Assembly: GCF_002407605.1 (NCBI RefSeq)
Contig: NZ_NXGV01000001.1
Location: 1,424,895-1,488,894 of the forward strand
Origin: Marinobacter sp. ANT_B65
GTDB taxonomy: Bacteria > Pseudomonadota > Gammaproteobacteria > Pseudomonadales > Oleiphilaceae
Reading direction: 5' to 3'
DNA length: 64,000 nt
Positions 35,870 to 46,395 of the stretch are shown here, one piece after another; position 1 is the stretch's first letter; each line of letters opens with the position of its first letter. The translations under genes and the position numbers were made by a program. A model generated the notes under the pieces. It was not told where the DNA came from. It saw only the letters and a list, made by a program, of their open reading frames with translations, and made no database searches.

Positions 35870-37888
35870 ATGTCGAGATTCTTTGCGCTGGTTTTTTTCA
35901 CTGCTTTATTGATACCCGCAACTCTGTGGGCTGAAGAAGTAACGAAACTGACATTGCCGGAAAACCCGGACGTCCGGATCATTGTGGACATCTCGGGCTC
36001 CATGAAGGAAACCGATCCCGATAACCTGCGGCAACCAGCAGTAAGACTACTGGCCCGAGTGTTGCCTGAAGGCAGTACTGCCGGTGTATGGACCTTCGGC
36101 CAGTACGTGAATATGTTGGTGCCTCATGGGGAGGTGTCTGAATCCTGGCGTGACACGGCTGTTGAACGCTCCGGCCAGATCAATTCCGTGGCTATGCGTA
36201 CCAATCTGGGCAGAGCCATTGAAGTTGCCAGCGACGACTTTGTTACAGGAGGCTCTCTTGAGAACACGCATTTCATCCTTCTGACAGACGGCAAAGTGGA
36301 CATATCAAACAGCCCGGATGTGAATCAGGCTGAAGAAGAGCGAATTCTGGGCAAGATGCTGGAAGACCTGGTGGCCAGAGGCGCGACCTTCCACCCAGTT
36401 GCGCTTTCCGGTCAGGCGGACGCTGATTTTCTGAAGACACTTGCGGAGAAATCAAAAGGCAGTTTCCGGGTTGCCGATACGGCAGAATCTCTTAATCTGG
36501 CCTTTCTCGATGCATTGAATACTGCCGCACCCCAGGAGCAGATTCCATTTGAGGGCAACGCATTCATCGTTGATGGCGGTGTAAAGGAGTTTACCGCGTT
36601 GGTCTTCCGCGATCGGGCCAACACTGGCGAAGCAGATGAACCTGTCAGTCTGGAGCTGATCCGTCCTGATGGTCAAAAGCTCCTGTATTCTGCGCAACCT
36701 GATAATGTCCGGTGGGCCCGCGAGGCGGCTTATGACCTGATTACCATTTCAGGGCCCCAGGCTGGCGAATGGCGCGTAACCGGCGAACCGGGTGAGGGCA
36801 GCCGGGTTACCGTCGTAAGTGACCTGAGAATGCTGGTCAGCCCTGTGCCTGCCACGTTTACCCCGGAATCACCGGTGGAGATCCGCGTTGCGTTTTTTGA
36901 AGAAACAGAAAAGGTGACCGACCCGGAGTTTCTCGATGTAATAACCGTGAACCTCAGTCTTACATCTGAAGACGGGCGAAGTGGCAGCAAGGCCCTCTCT
37001 GAAGATCAACCTCCGGAAGACGGCGTATATACAGATACTATTGGCAAGCTTCCGGCCGAAGGTCTTTACAGAATTGATGTTGTTGCTGACGGTAAGACAT
37101 TTGCCCGTAAGTTTACAGCTACCACACGGTTTATCGTGCCGACGGGGATGGTTGAGCCAGGCATGGAACCTCCTATTGATATCAGTCTTGCTGAGCAGGT
37201 CGAACCAGCACCTGAATCCGATGAGCCTCCGGAGCCTGAAGCGGTGGCTGAACCCCCTGTAGCACAGGAGTCCGTTGAATCAGAAGAGCCGGCTCAGCCT
37301 GAAGAGGAAGAAGAGCCTTTAGCCGAAGATAAGCCGGAGGCTGAGTCAGTACTTCCTGTCCCGCTGTGGATGCTGGGTGCTGGAGCGGCGGCGCTCGTGG
37401 TTGTGGTATTGATCATTATTCTGCTGGCACGAAAGCGCCGTGCAGCGGTGGGCGAAGACGAAACTTCGGGTGATGAGATCGAGAACTTTGACGATCTGTC
37501 CCAGGAAATGGCAGCAATTGAGGCTGAAGCCCCGGTTGTAATGGAAGAACCGGAACCAGAACCAGAGCCAGAGCCGGAACCGGAACCAGAGCCAGAGCCA
37601 GAACCGGATCCAGAACCAGAACCGGAGCCAGAACCAGAACCCGTGCTGGAACCCGAGCCTGAGCCCGTCATGCAGCCTGAGCCGGAAGTTGAGCCGGCGG
37701 AAGAGGATATACCGGTTGCCAACACGATTGTGGAGCCCGAAGAGGAGGTTATCCCGGAGTTGGTTGAGCCAGTAGAAGAGGACGATGAAGAAGAGTTCGG
37801 TCTGGATGATTTTGACCTTTCCGAATTTGATGATTTGCCAGATTACGATGGGCCGGAAACTGAACCGGACGATGAACAGAAAAAGTAA
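35870..37888 (+). CDS. VWA-domain membrane protein with acidic Pro-Glu cytoplasmic tail
   Basis: 672 residues from the ATG at 35870; a TTG at 35858 is in frame but unlikely. A signal peptide (to LWAEE) is followed by a VWA domain (residues about 30-220) with a full MIDAS set: DISGS, the Thr in MRTNLG and Asp in LLTDGK. A beta-rich region follows, then a transmembrane helix near residue 505 ([19 protein letters not shown]) and a very acidic tail rich in Pro-Glu pairs. The topology is periplasmic VWA, single helix, cytoplasmic tail. It resembles the gammaproteobacterial VWA group TIGR03503 in its first half, with less certainty. The MoxR gene starts 28 bases later, so the VWA proteins and the MoxR ATPase probably work together as a chaperone-like module. 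Confidence 0.8.
   Translation: MSRFFALVFFTALLIPATLWAEEVTKLTLPENPDVRIIVDISGSMKETDPDNLRQPAVRLLARVLPEGSTAGVWTFGQYVNMLVPHGEVSESWRDTAVERSGQINSVAMRTNLGRAIEVASDDFVTGGSLENTHFILLTDGKVDISNSPDVNQAEEERILGKMLEDLVARGATFHPVALSGQADADFLKTLAEKSKGSFRVADTAESLNLAFLDALNTAAPQEQIPFEGNAFIVDGGVKEFTALVFRDRANTGEADEPVSLELIRPDGQKLLYSAQPDNVRWAREAAYDLITISGPQAGEWRVTGEPGEGSRVTVVSDLRMLVSPVPATFTPESPVEIRVAFFEETEKVTDPEFLDVITVNLSLTSEDGRSGSKALSEDQPPEDGVYTDTIGKLPAEGLYRIDVVADGKTFARKFTATTRFIVPTGMVEPGMEPPIDISLAEQVEPAPESDEPPEPEAVAEPPVAQESVESEEPAQPEEEEEPLAEDKPEAESVLPVPLWMLGAGAAALVVVVLIIILLARKRRAAVGEDETSGDEIENFDDLSQEMAAIEAEAPVVMEEPEPEPEPEPEPEPEPEPEPDPEPEPEPEPEPVLEPEPEPVMQPEPEVEPAEEDIPVANTIVEPEEEVIPELVEPVEEDDEEEFGLDDFDLSEFDDLPDYDGPETEPDDEQKK
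37549..37645 (+). repeat. Imperfect Pro-Glu hexamer repeat in the VWA gene
   Basis: About sixteen near-copies of CCAGAA/CCAGAG/CCGGAA encode alternating Pro-Glu. Unlike the dnaX array the copies vary at third positions, so this one looks older or is held by selection on protein. Confidence 0.85.
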
Positions 37889-37916
37889 ACTAACGAAATT
37901 GACAGGAATCCAACAA

Positions 37917-38759
37917 ATGAAGTTTACCGGTACCGACAAATATGTAGCCACCGATGACTTGCAGATGGCCGTGAACGCTGCCATCACGCTGCAACGCCCA
38001 CTGCTGATCAAAGGCGAACCCGGCACCGGCAAAACTCTGCTGGCTGAGGAAATGGCAAGCGCTCTTGGAATGCGCCTGATTCCCTGGCACATCAAATCGA
38101 CTACCAAGGCTCAGCAGGGCCTATATGAGTACGATGCGGTTTCCCGTTTACGGGATTCCCAGCTGGGTGATGAGAAGGTCAAGGACATCAGCAACTACAT
38201 CGTTAAGGGTAAGCTCTGGGAGGCCTTTGAAGCTGAAGATCAGGTTGTGCTGCTGATTGATGAGATCGACAAGGCTGATATCGAATTCCCTAACGATCTT
38301 TTGCTGGAACTGGATCGGATGGAGTTCTATGTATACGAAACCCAGCAGTTCGTAAAAGCCAAAAAACGGCCCATCATAGTAATCACCAGTAACAATGAAA
38401 AAGAGCTGCCAGATGCTTTCCTGCGCCGCTGTTTTTTCCATTACATCAGCTTCCCGGACCACGACACCATGAAGAGCATCGTGGATGTTCACTTTCCGGG
38501 TATTCAGCAGCAGGTGGTCAAGGATGCTCTGGAAGTTTTCTTCGATGTACGCAAAGTGCCTGGCCTGAAGAAGAAGCCCTCCACCTCTGAGCTGATTGAC
38601 TGGTTGAAGCTGTTGATGGCAGACGAACTGACCGCCAAGATGCTGCAGGATAAAGACAGCAGCTCGGCGCTGCCGCCATTGTACGGTGCTCTGGTGAAGA
38701 ACGAGCAGGACGTGCACCTGTTGCAGAAGCTGGCGTTTATGGCCCGCCGTCGCGGCTGA
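37917..38759 (+). CDS. MoxR-family AAA+ ATPase
   Basis: 280 residues from the ATG at 37917, with AGGA upstream; the open frame goes back to 37785 but that part overlaps the VWA gene. Walker A is GEPGTGKT (about residues 35-42) and Walker B LLIDEIDKAD; sensor ITSNNEKELPDAFLRRC follows. MoxR ATPases work with VWA proteins to mature or activate enzymes and surface complexes. The gene stands between two VWA-domain genes in one direction, which is the classic arrangement. The target of the module is unknown. Confidence 0.9.
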   Translation: MKFTGTDKYVATDDLQMAVNAAITLQRPLLIKGEPGTGKTLLAEEMASALGMRLIPWHIKSTTKAQQGLYEYDAVSRLRDSQLGDEKVKDISNYIVKGKLWEAFEAEDQVVLLIDEIDKADIEFPNDLLLELDRMEFYVYETQQFVKAKKRPIIVITSNNEKELPDAFLRRCFFHYISFPDHDTMKSIVDVHFPGIQQQVVKDALEVFFDVRKVPGLKKKPSTSELIDWLKLLMADELTAKMLQDKDSSSALPPLYGALVKNEQDVHLLQKLAFMARRRG

Positions 38760-38781
38760 AATTCGGCAAGAGTGCGGTTTT

Positions 38782-39960
38782 ATGTTGATTGATTTCTTTC
38801 TCGAAGTGCGGCGGGCCAAGGTGCCGGCCAGCCTGCGTGAATTCCTTGATCTGCTGGAAGCGCTGCAGCAGCGTCTGGCGTTTGCGGATATGGAGGAGTT
38901 TTATTACCTGGCGCGGTTGTGTCTGGTTAAGGATGAGCGCCATTTCGACAAGTTTGATCTGGCCTTTAAAGCCTATTTTGAAGGCATAGAGCATCTGGAT
39001 CAGATGCTGGAAGCCTTGATTCCTGATGAATGGCTTCGCGCTGAGTTCGAGAAAAACCTGAGTGAGGAAGAGAAAGCTAAAATTGACTCGCTGGGTGGTC
39101 TTGAAGAGCTGATCGAAACCTTCAAGAAACGCATGGAAGAGCAGAAAAAGCGTCATGCCGGAGGCAACAAATGGATTGGTACCGGAGGCACGTCACCTTT
39201 CGGGGCTGATGGGTACAACCCGGAAGGTTTCCGGATCGGGCAAAAAAATGGCCGTCATGGGCGTGCAATCAAGGTTTGGGAAAAGCGAGAGTTCAAGGAT
39301 CTGGACGACAGCGTTACCCTGGGGATCCGCAATATCAAGGTAGCGTTACGGCGATTGCGCAAGTTTGCACGCCAGGGTGCCGCTGATAAGCTGGATCTCG
39401 ATGATACCATCCGGTCGACGGCGCGTAATGCGGGTTATCTTGATCTTAAAATGGTACCTGAGCGACATAACGCTGCCAAAGTGCTGATCTTTTTTGATGT
39501 GGGCGGCTCCATGGACCCCCATGTGCGGGTATGTGAGGAACTGTTCTCTGCCGCACGTGCTGAGTTCAAGCATATGGAGTACTTTTACTTTCATAACTTT
39601 GTGTATGAGAGTATGTGGAAGAACAACGTTCGCCGGATGAATGAGACCACCGACACCTGGGATATTCTCAACAAGTATTCGCCGGACTATAAGGTGATCT
39701 TCATAGGTGACGCTACTATGGCCCCCTATGAGATTTCTCATCCGGGTGGTTCCATTGAACACTGGAACGAAGAATCCGGTGCGACCTGGTTTCAGCGCCT
39801 CAGCGACCATTTCCGCAAGGTGGTCTGGATCAACCCGTTACCCGAAAATTATTGGGGAACAGGCGGCTCTCTGGGGATGACCCGGCAACTTGTGAACAAC
39901 CACATGTATCCACTTACGGTGGAAGGCCTTGAGTCCGCGATGAAATACCTGAGTAAATAA
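38782..39960 (+). CDS. CoxE-like VWA protein
   Basis: 392 residues. The N-terminus (LIDFFLEVRRAKVPASLREFLDLLE) is typical of CoxE-family proteins, and the C-terminal VWA domain (about 225-390) holds a modified MIDAS, DVGGSMDPH, in which the first Ser is Gly, followed by FIGDATM. Family members act with MoxR ATPases, for example in CO dehydrogenase maturation. It starts 22 bases after moxR and closes the module. No cytoplasmic redox enzyme target is visible nearby. Confidence 0.88.
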   Translation: MLIDFFLEVRRAKVPASLREFLDLLEALQQRLAFADMEEFYYLARLCLVKDERHFDKFDLAFKAYFEGIEHLDQMLEALIPDEWLRAEFEKNLSEEEKAKIDSLGGLEELIETFKKRMEEQKKRHAGGNKWIGTGGTSPFGADGYNPEGFRIGQKNGRHGRAIKVWEKREFKDLDDSVTLGIRNIKVALRRLRKFARQGAADKLDLDDTIRSTARNAGYLDLKMVPERHNAAKVLIFFDVGGSMDPHVRVCEELFSAARAEFKHMEYFYFHNFVYESMWKNNVRRMNETTDTWDILNKYSPDYKVIFIGDATMAPYEISHPGGSIEHWNEESGATWFQRLSDHFRKVVWINPLPENYWGTGGSLGMTRQLVNNHMYPLTVEGLESAMKYLSK

Positions 39961-39987
39961 AAAAGCCGATGTGGTTGAGGCATCGGC
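39957..39987 (-). terminator. Intrinsic terminator of the MaoC gene (minus strand)
   Basis: GCCGATG and CATCGGC (39965-39971, 39981-39987) form a seven-pair stem with a nine-base loop. The run of T follows on the minus strand only (39964 downward), so it serves leftward transcription and overlaps the stop of the CoxE-like gene. The 212 bases between it and the MaoC stop hold nothing else I can support. Confidence 0.7.
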
Positions 39988-40199
39988 AAAGCTCGGTATA
40001 TCAGGCGGGAGTGCATAGACGCGTTCCCGCCCTGATCAATTCAGCAATTAAAGGGCCAAAAAAAGAAAAGCGTCTAAAATCAGTTTATTATTGGAGCCTG
40101 CAGACGAGTCAAGCGGGTGTTTTCACCATGCATTTCTGTTCTTGCGTCAAATAATTCGACATTTTTGTCGTCGTCGGCCAGCAATGGCTTTTCTAAAGT

Positions 40200-40691
40200 T
40201 CAGTTCTGGGCTTCAATCGTGATCTTCGGAAGTGTTGGTTTGTAGAGTGAAACTTTCTCTGTTGGAGCGATAACCTTGGCTTCTCCTGTCACAACCTTCT
40301 GATTGTTCTGGTTGGTTACTTCACACTTGAAAACTACCCGGTTTCTGGGTTCCTTGCGCAGGACTGTCAGGCCTACCGTCAGTGTGTCATCCAGTTTAAC
40401 GGGGCGTTTGAATGAGAGGCTTTGGTCAAGATAAACCGTGCCGGGGCCGGGCATGACTGTAGCCAGTGCCGCAGAAATGAGCGCGCCACTCCACATGCCA
40501 TGGGCGATTCGCTCCTTGAATATGGAGTTTGCTGCAAACTCCGGGTCAAGGTGCAGGGGGTTAATGTCTCCCGAAACAGCGGCAAACAGCACCAGATCAT
40601 CCTCTGACAGGGTCCGGATAAATGTGGCAGTATCGCCTTCATTAATCTCGTTATAGGTAATGTTTTCAAGTGTATCGAGAGTGTCGCTCAT
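40200..40691 (-). CDS. MaoC-like (R)-enoyl-CoA hydratase
   Basis: 163 residues from the ATG at 40691, with GGAG seven bases upstream. The open frame extends to 41861, but that part is the reverse of fadD and is not used. The hydratase-2 motif with catalytic Asp and His is seen in FAAVSGDINPLHLDPEFA. It hydrates trans-2-enoyl-CoA to (R)-3-hydroxyacyl-CoA, as PhaJ does for polyhydroxyalkanoate synthesis, or acts in a related fatty acid route. It is divergent from fadD with 186 bases between; a shared regulatory region is likely, but I did not recognise an operator. Confidence 0.88.
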   Translation of the reverse strand: MSDTLDTLENITYNEINEGDTATFIRTLSEDDLVLFAAVSGDINPLHLDPEFAANSIFKERIAHGMWSGALISAALATVMPGPGTVYLDQSLSFKRPVKLDDTLTVGLTVLRKEPRNRVVFKCEVTNQNNQKVVTGEAKVIAPTEKVSLYKPTLPKITIEAQN

Positions 40692-40877
40692 CGGGTACTC
40701 CATGGACGAGGCGTGGGGGCAAAGGTATCTATGCTTATGCGCTGAAACTACCTCATCGTTAACAAAACTGCTATTCTCTCCCGACTTTTGCAGATGATAC
40801 TTATGTCGGGTTGATTTTTGTACTGCGCGACATATGGGAATTATTATAAAAGAAAAGCGCCAGAACAGGAGATGGTG

Positions 40878-42554
40878 ATGGATTTTGGGAAGTTCTATCA
40901 AGATAAATACCCCGCCAGTGTTCCCCGTGAAGTCGACCTGAAAAAATACAGCAGCATGGTGGACGTGTTTGAGCAGGCCGTAAAAAAGTACGCTGACCGT
41001 CCTGCCTTCAGTGCAGTAGGCGCAACTCTCACTTATCGTGATCTGGACACTCAAACCCGAAACTTTGCGGCCTGGTTGCAAAACAAGACGGATCTGAAAC
41101 CCGGCGATCGTATTGCTGTGCAAATGCCCAACCTGCCTCAGTATCCTGTTGTGGTCTTTGGTGCCATGCGTGCGGGTCTGATTGTGGTTAATACAAACCC
41201 GCTTTATACCACTCGCGAGATGGAGCACCAGTTTAACGATTCCGGAGCAAAGGCTTTGGTGGTGCTGGCGAATATGGCTGAGAACGCCGAGAAAGTTCTG
41301 CCCCATACCAGCATTGAGCATGTCATTGTTACCGAAATTGCTGACATGAATTCGCCCATCAAGCGTACGGTGATGAATGCTGTTATCAAGCACGTGAAAA
41401 AGATGGTGCCGCCTTTCAGCATTCCGCAAGCACATAAGCTGCCAGCCGTGCTCAGCGCAGGCGCCCGTGAAAAGTTCACCCGGGTCGAATGTAAGCAGGA
41501 CGACATTGCGGTTCTGCAGTATACCGGCGGAACAACCGGTGTCGCCAAAGGAGCGATGCTTACGCACGGAAACCTGGTAGCGAACCTGCTGCAGGTTCGC
41601 CCGATGATGGAAGACACGATAATTGACGGGCAGGAGGTAGTTATTGCTCCTCTGCCGCTTTATCATATCTACTCTTTTACTCTTAACTGCGGAATCATGC
41701 TCGAGAGTGGCGGTCACAATGTGCTGATCCCCAATCCGCGTGACATTCCTGGCTTCGTTAAAGAGCTGAAAAAGCACGAGTTCACAGCATTTCTTGGTTT
41801 GAATACTCTGTTTGTTGCATTGTGCAATAACGAAGAGTTTCAGGAACTCGATTTCAGTCATCTGAAGCTTACGTCTTCAGGTGGTATGGCACTGACTACT
41901 GATACAGCGAAGACATGGGAGCGTGTAACTGGCTGTCCGATATCGGAAGGCTATGGCATGACCGAAACCTCGCCAGTGGTTACCTTCAATCCCCGGAGCG
42001 CCATCCAGCTGGGAACCATTGGTTTGCCTGTTCCTTCTACTCAGGTCAAAACCATTGATGATGACGGCAATGAGACAGCGCTGGGTGATGCTGGTGAACT
42101 TTGCGTGAAAGGCCCGCAGGTTATGCGCGGTTACTGGCAGCGTCCGGATGATACGCAGAAGTCGTTCACCGAAGATGGTTATATCAAGACCGGTGACATT
42201 GCGGTGATTCAGGAAGATGGCTATATCCGCATTGTTGACCGCAAGAAGGACATGATTATCGTGTCGGGATTCAACGTGTATCCCAATGAAATTGAAGATG
42301 TGGTGAGCAGCCATCCGAAGGTTCTTGAATGCGCCGCAGTTGGAATTCCCGATGCCAGAAGCGGGGAGGCGGTCAAGGTTTACCTGGTTGCCGCGCCTGA
42401 AGGTGTTACCGAGAACGAATTAAAAGAGTTCTGTCGTGAGCGCCTGACTGCCTATAAAGTGCCACGTTTCTTTGAATTTCGCGATGAACTGCCAAAAACG
42501 AACGTGGGCAAAATTTTGCGCCGTGAACTGCGCGACGAACCGGAAAATAAGTAA
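40878..42554 (+). CDS. fadD: Long-chain fatty acid-CoA ligase
   Basis: 558 residues from the ATG at 40878, which has AGGAG six bases upstream; the earlier ATG at 40872 is too close to it. The AMP-binding motif YTGGTTGVAKGAMLTHGNL is clear, along with SEGYGMTETSPVV and the C-terminal GDIAVIQEDGYIRIVDRKKDMI. It activates free fatty acids to acyl-CoA at the inner membrane for beta-oxidation or lipid synthesis. Length matches FadD of Pseudomonas and E. coli. It is divergent from the MaoC-like gene and 5 bases from hrpA. Confidence 0.92.
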   Translation: MDFGKFYQDKYPASVPREVDLKKYSSMVDVFEQAVKKYADRPAFSAVGATLTYRDLDTQTRNFAAWLQNKTDLKPGDRIAVQMPNLPQYPVVVFGAMRAGLIVVNTNPLYTTREMEHQFNDSGAKALVVLANMAENAEKVLPHTSIEHVIVTEIADMNSPIKRTVMNAVIKHVKKMVPPFSIPQAHKLPAVLSAGAREKFTRVECKQDDIAVLQYTGGTTGVAKGAMLTHGNLVANLLQVRPMMEDTIIDGQEVVIAPLPLYHIYSFTLNCGIMLESGGHNVLIPNPRDIPGFVKELKKHEFTAFLGLNTLFVALCNNEEFQELDFSHLKLTSSGGMALTTDTAKTWERVTGCPISEGYGMTETSPVVTFNPRSAIQLGTIGLPVPSTQVKTIDDDGNETALGDAGELCVKGPQVMRGYWQRPDDTQKSFTEDGYIKTGDIAVIQEDGYIRIVDRKKDMIIVSGFNVYPNEIEDVVSSHPKVLECAAVGIPDARSGEAVKVYLVAAPEGVTENELKEFCRERLTAYKVPRFFEFRDELPKTNVGKILRRELRDEPENK

Positions 42555-42559
42555 ATACG

Positions 42560-45500
42560 TTGATATTGCAATCTGATACCCAAGCAGCTCTTCACAAACC
42601 AATCACTTTCCCGGCTGGGTTGCCGGTTTCCGATCGCGTGGATGATATCCGCGAAGCGATCGGAAACCATCAGGTCGTAATTATCGCTGGCGAAACCGGA
42701 TCGGGTAAGACCACTCAGATACCCAAGATCTGTATGAGTATGGGCCGGGGAGTGACCGGCTTGATTGGTCATACTCAGCCAAGGCGTATTGCCGCGCGAA
42801 GCGTTGCTGCCCGGATAGCAGATGAACTGGGTGAGCAGACCGGTCAGCAGATCGGGTATCAGGTCCGGTTTACCGATAACACCTCCGAACAGACCCGGGT
42901 CAAGGTGATGACTGACGGGATTCTGCTGGCGGAGGTCCAGCATGACCGCTTTCTCAAGCGCTATGACACGCTGATTATTGATGAAGCTCACGAACGCAGC
43001 CTGAATATCGACTTTCTGCTGGGTTATCTGAAGCAACTCCTCCCCAAACGACCTGACCTTAAAGTCATTATCACCTCTGCCACGATTGAAGTGGATCGCT
43101 TCAGCGAGTTTTTCAACAATGCGCCCGTTCTGGAAGTGAGCGGCCGAACGTTTCCGGTAGATGTTCGTTACCATCCGCTTAACGGCGATGAAGACGATCG
43201 CGATCAGAGCTGGAATGATGGCACCCTCGCTGTGCTTGAAGAGATTGAGAGGCATGAGCGCAGCGAAAAGCTACCGCCGGGTGATGTGTTGGTATTCCTG
43301 CCGGGTGAACGTGAGATCCGTAACCTGAGCAAAATGCTGCGCCACGCGGAACTTCAGCATACAGAAGTGCTGCCTTTATATTCCCGGTTAAGTAATCAGG
43401 AACAGAACCGGGTATTTCAGAGCCACCGTGGCCGCAGGATTGTCCTTGCCACCAACGTCGCAGAGACGTCGCTGACAGTGCCGGGAATTCGCTACGTTAT
43501 CGACACCGGTGTGGCCCGGATCAGCCGCTACAGTGTCCGTTCAAAAATACAGCGCCTTCCCGTTGAGCCTGTTTCTCAAGCCAGCGCTAACCAGCGTTCA
43601 GGCAGGTGTGGCCGGGTTGCACCGGGGATCTGTTTTCGTTTGTATGATGAAGCGGATTTTCTCAACCGCCCGGAATACACAGATCCGGAAATACTGCGTA
43701 CCAATCTGGCCTCCGTTATTCTGCAGATGGCCACCTCCGGCCTCGGCGAGATTCGGAATTTCCCTTTTCTGGAGGCGCCGGACAAGCGTCTGATCAATGA
43801 TGGCTACAAGCTTCTGGAAGAGCTGAGTGCGGTGGACAACCAGCGCCGGGTTACCAGGCTTGGGCGCACTATGGCCAAGCTGCCATTGGATCCGCGCCTG
43901 GCCCGTATGCTGGTTACCTCGGCCGATCATGGCAGTCTTGCGGAAACACTGATTATTATCGCAGGGTTGAGTGTTCAGGATCCAAGAGATCGTCCGCAGG
44001 ACAAGCAGCAGGCAGCGGATCAGGCCCATGCCCAGTTCAATGACAAAGAATCAGACTTCATTACTCTGCTCAATATCTGGAACTTTTTCGAAGAGCAGCG
44101 CCAGGAGCTATCCCAGAATCAGCTTAAAAAGGTTTGTCAGAAAAGTTTTCTCAGCTGGATGCGCATGCGGGAATGGCGGGACATCCACCGGCAGCTCACG
44201 CTGATTTGCCGCGATCAGAAGCTGGCATTTAACCGGGATGCTGCCAGTTACGACGCAATACACAAAGCCATTCTGGCCGGCCTGTTAGGGCAGGTGGCGA
44301 CCAAGGTCGAAAAAAAGGAATACCTGGCAACCCGCAATCGCAAGGTAATGATTTTTCCGGGCTCTAAGGTATCCAAAAGTGGGCCAAAATGGATTGTTGC
44401 GACGGAAATTGTTGAAACAAGCCGTGTATTCGCTCGCATGGTTGCGGCCATTCAGCCTGAATGGATAGAGCCTTTGGCCGGGCATGTGGTCAAGCATCAC
44501 TATTTCGAACCCCACTGGGAGCAGAAGAGAGCCCAGGTGATGGGGTATGAAAAGATCACACTGTACGGTCTTGATGTGGTGCCAAAGCGGCGCATAGCCT
44601 TCAGTAAAATAGACCCTGTCGAGTGTCGGAATCTGTTTATCCGCCATGCACTGGTAGAGGGTGACTACCGTTCAAAAGCCCCGTTTATCGGCCGCAATCG
44701 CGAGATGCTGGCGAGCGTAGAGGAGCTTGAGAAGAAAACCCGGAGGCGGGATCTTCTCGTGGACGATGAGGTGCTGGTCAGCTTTTATGATGAGCGTCTA
44801 CCGGCCGGGATCGTCAGTGGCCGTCATTTTGAACGTTGGTGGAAGGGGCTTTCTGCGGAGGAGCTCTGTAATCTTGAGTTGACTGACTCAGATGTTCTTC
44901 AGAGACCAGTTGATGCTCAGGCAGCGGATTTGTATCCGGATTTTCTGGAGTGGGAGGGGGTTCGTTATCCTCTCAGCTACGAGTTTGAGCCGACCAGTGA
45001 GCGTGACGGTGTTACGCTTCAGGTGCCTCTGATGGCGCTCCGGCAGATTCCCTCCCGGCGCCTCGAATGGCTTGTTCCGGGCCTGCTCCGGGAAAAATGT
45101 ATCGCACTTGTCAAAGGTTTACCGAAATCCCTAAGGCGGAATTTCGTTCCGGTACCTGACTTTGTGGATGCTGCAATTGAGAACCTCCAGCCTTCCAATG
45201 AACCACTGGCGTTCCAGCTGGGAGAACAGTTGCGCCGTATGACCGGTGTACGCATTGATCCTGAAGCCTGGTCCGCGGATGATTTGCCTCGCCATCTTCG
45301 AATGAATCTCAGGGTTCTCGGTGACGGCGGTAAGGTAATTGCTGAAAGCCGGGAAACCGGGGAACTCCAGGGCCAGCTTGAAGGGCGGGCCGAGGAAGCG
45401 CTCGCATCGGCAACAAGCGACAGTCGGAGCCAGGAACCTGCAGGAGAATTTACGGATTGGGAATTCGGCGAACTGCCGAAACAGGTACAGACTGAAAAGG

Positions 45501-46300
45501 GCGGCATGCAGATTACGGTCTATCCCGCCCTTGAGGATCTGGGTAAGCAGGTTCGCGAGATTCGTTGTCTTGATCGCCTTACAGCAGAAGACATTACCCG
45601 GAAGGCAATTGCACGCCTGATCCTGAACCGGTTCGGTAATACTCTGGATGACCTTGAGCGCAAGCTTCCACGTTTCAAACAGTCAGCCCTGATGTTTGCC
45701 CCCATTGGCCAGGCAAAGGTGCTTCTGGATGACTTGCTGGTATCGACTGCTGTTCAGCACTTTCTGGACGACGGGATTCCCGGTACCCGAGAGGCTTTTG
45801 ATTTGCTGTTCGATCGACACCGGGGGGATTTTATTCCCACTCTGGAGCAAGCCGACGAACACCTGTATCAGGCAATGGCGGGCTATCAGAAAGTCGCAAA
45901 ACGCCTGAAAGGCAAAATTAACCTGGCTCTGGCGAACAGCATGGCGGACATGAAGTTTCAGCTTCAAAACCTTGTTTATCCGGGATTTCTTGTAGCTACT
46001 CCTCCCCAATGGCTGGCTGAGTTTGGCCGATACTTTGAGGCGGCTATGATCCGGCTGGAAAAAATGCCGCGGGAAATGGGGCGCGAACGGGAGTTTTTGC
46101 ATACCAGTGACGCACTGTGGAAGCGATACGCAAGCAAGCGGGATGAGCAGCAGAAACAGGGCGTTCGTGATCCACAACTGGTTGTCTACCGCTGGATGCT
46201 TGAGGAGTACCGGGTGTCGTTTTTTGCGCAACAGCTAGGCACGAATATGACTGTGTCTGTCAAGCGTCTGGATAAGCAGTGGGAGCTCACCAGGGTCTGA
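42560..46300 (+). CDS. hrpA: ATP-dependent RNA helicase HrpA
   Basis: 1246 residues. DExH helicase motifs follow in order: Walker A AGETGSGKTTQIP, DEAH in LIIDEAHERSLN, SAT in ITSATIEVDRF and QRSGRCGRVAPG; the helicase-associated, OB-fold and C-terminal DUF3418 parts follow. HrpA helps resolve stalled ribosomes and processes fimbrial mRNA in E. coli. No ATG is available at the start: an in-frame stop lies 12 bases before a TTG at 42560, so TTG (or the next TTG at 42566) is used. It lacks the 60-80 residue N-terminal extension of the E. coli protein. Confidence 0.92.
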   Translation: MILQSDTQAALHKPITFPAGLPVSDRVDDIREAIGNHQVVIIAGETGSGKTTQIPKICMSMGRGVTGLIGHTQPRRIAARSVAARIADELGEQTGQQIGYQVRFTDNTSEQTRVKVMTDGILLAEVQHDRFLKRYDTLIIDEAHERSLNIDFLLGYLKQLLPKRPDLKVIITSATIEVDRFSEFFNNAPVLEVSGRTFPVDVRYHPLNGDEDDRDQSWNDGTLAVLEEIERHERSEKLPPGDVLVFLPGEREIRNLSKMLRHAELQHTEVLPLYSRLSNQEQNRVFQSHRGRRIVLATNVAETSLTVPGIRYVIDTGVARISRYSVRSKIQRLPVEPVSQASANQRSGRCGRVAPGICFRLYDEADFLNRPEYTDPEILRTNLASVILQMATSGLGEIRNFPFLEAPDKRLINDGYKLLEELSAVDNQRRVTRLGRTMAKLPLDPRLARMLVTSADHGSLAETLIIIAGLSVQDPRDRPQDKQQAADQAHAQFNDKESDFITLLNIWNFFEEQRQELSQNQLKKVCQKSFLSWMRMREWRDIHRQLTLICRDQKLAFNRDAASYDAIHKAILAGLLGQVATKVEKKEYLATRNRKVMIFPGSKVSKSGPKWIVATEIVETSRVFARMVAAIQPEWIEPLAGHVVKHHYFEPHWEQKRAQVMGYEKITLYGLDVVPKRRIAFSKIDPVECRNLFIRHALVEGDYRSKAPFIGRNREMLASVEELEKKTRRRDLLVDDEVLVSFYDERLPAGIVSGRHFERWWKGLSAEELCNLELTDSDVLQRPVDAQAADLYPDFLEWEGVRYPLSYEFEPTSERDGVTLQVPLMALRQIPSRRLEWLVPGLLREKCIALVKGLPKSLRRNFVPVPDFVDAAIENLQPSNEPLAFQLGEQLRRMTGVRIDPEAWSADDLPRHLRMNLRVLGDGGKVIAESRETGELQGQLEGRAEEALASATSDSRSQEPAGEFTDWEFGELPKQVQTEKGGMQITVYPALEDLGKQVREIRCLDRLTAEDITRKAIARLILNRFGNTLDDLERKLPRFKQSALMFAPIGQAKVLLDDLLVSTAVQHFLDDGIPGTREAFDLLFDRHRGDFIPTLEQADEHLYQAMAGYQKVAKRLKGKINLALANSMADMKFQLQNLVYPGFLVATPPQWLAEFGRYFEAAMIRLEKMPREMGREREFLHTSDALWKRYASKRDEQQKQGVRDPQLVVYRWMLEEYRVSFFAQQLGTNMTVSVKRLDKQWELTRV

Positions 46301-46395
46301 TCGCGGGGGCGGGCAAAACCCCGGGACTGTGTTAGTATTCCCGAAAGTACAATATTCCTGTCTTTCTGTTTTCATGTTTATGACGTGGGGTTAGC

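Noticed and set aside
37294..38107. Minus-strand frames rich in Gly-Ser or Trp-Phe opposite the VWA gene
   Set aside because: Shadow of the Pro-Glu tail; the forward gene has a signal peptide, a VWA domain and proper spacing.
40692..41861. Long minus-strand frame that extends the MaoC gene upstream
   Set aside because: It is the exact reverse of the fadD coding region; the MaoC protein begins at 40691 with a proper ribosome site.
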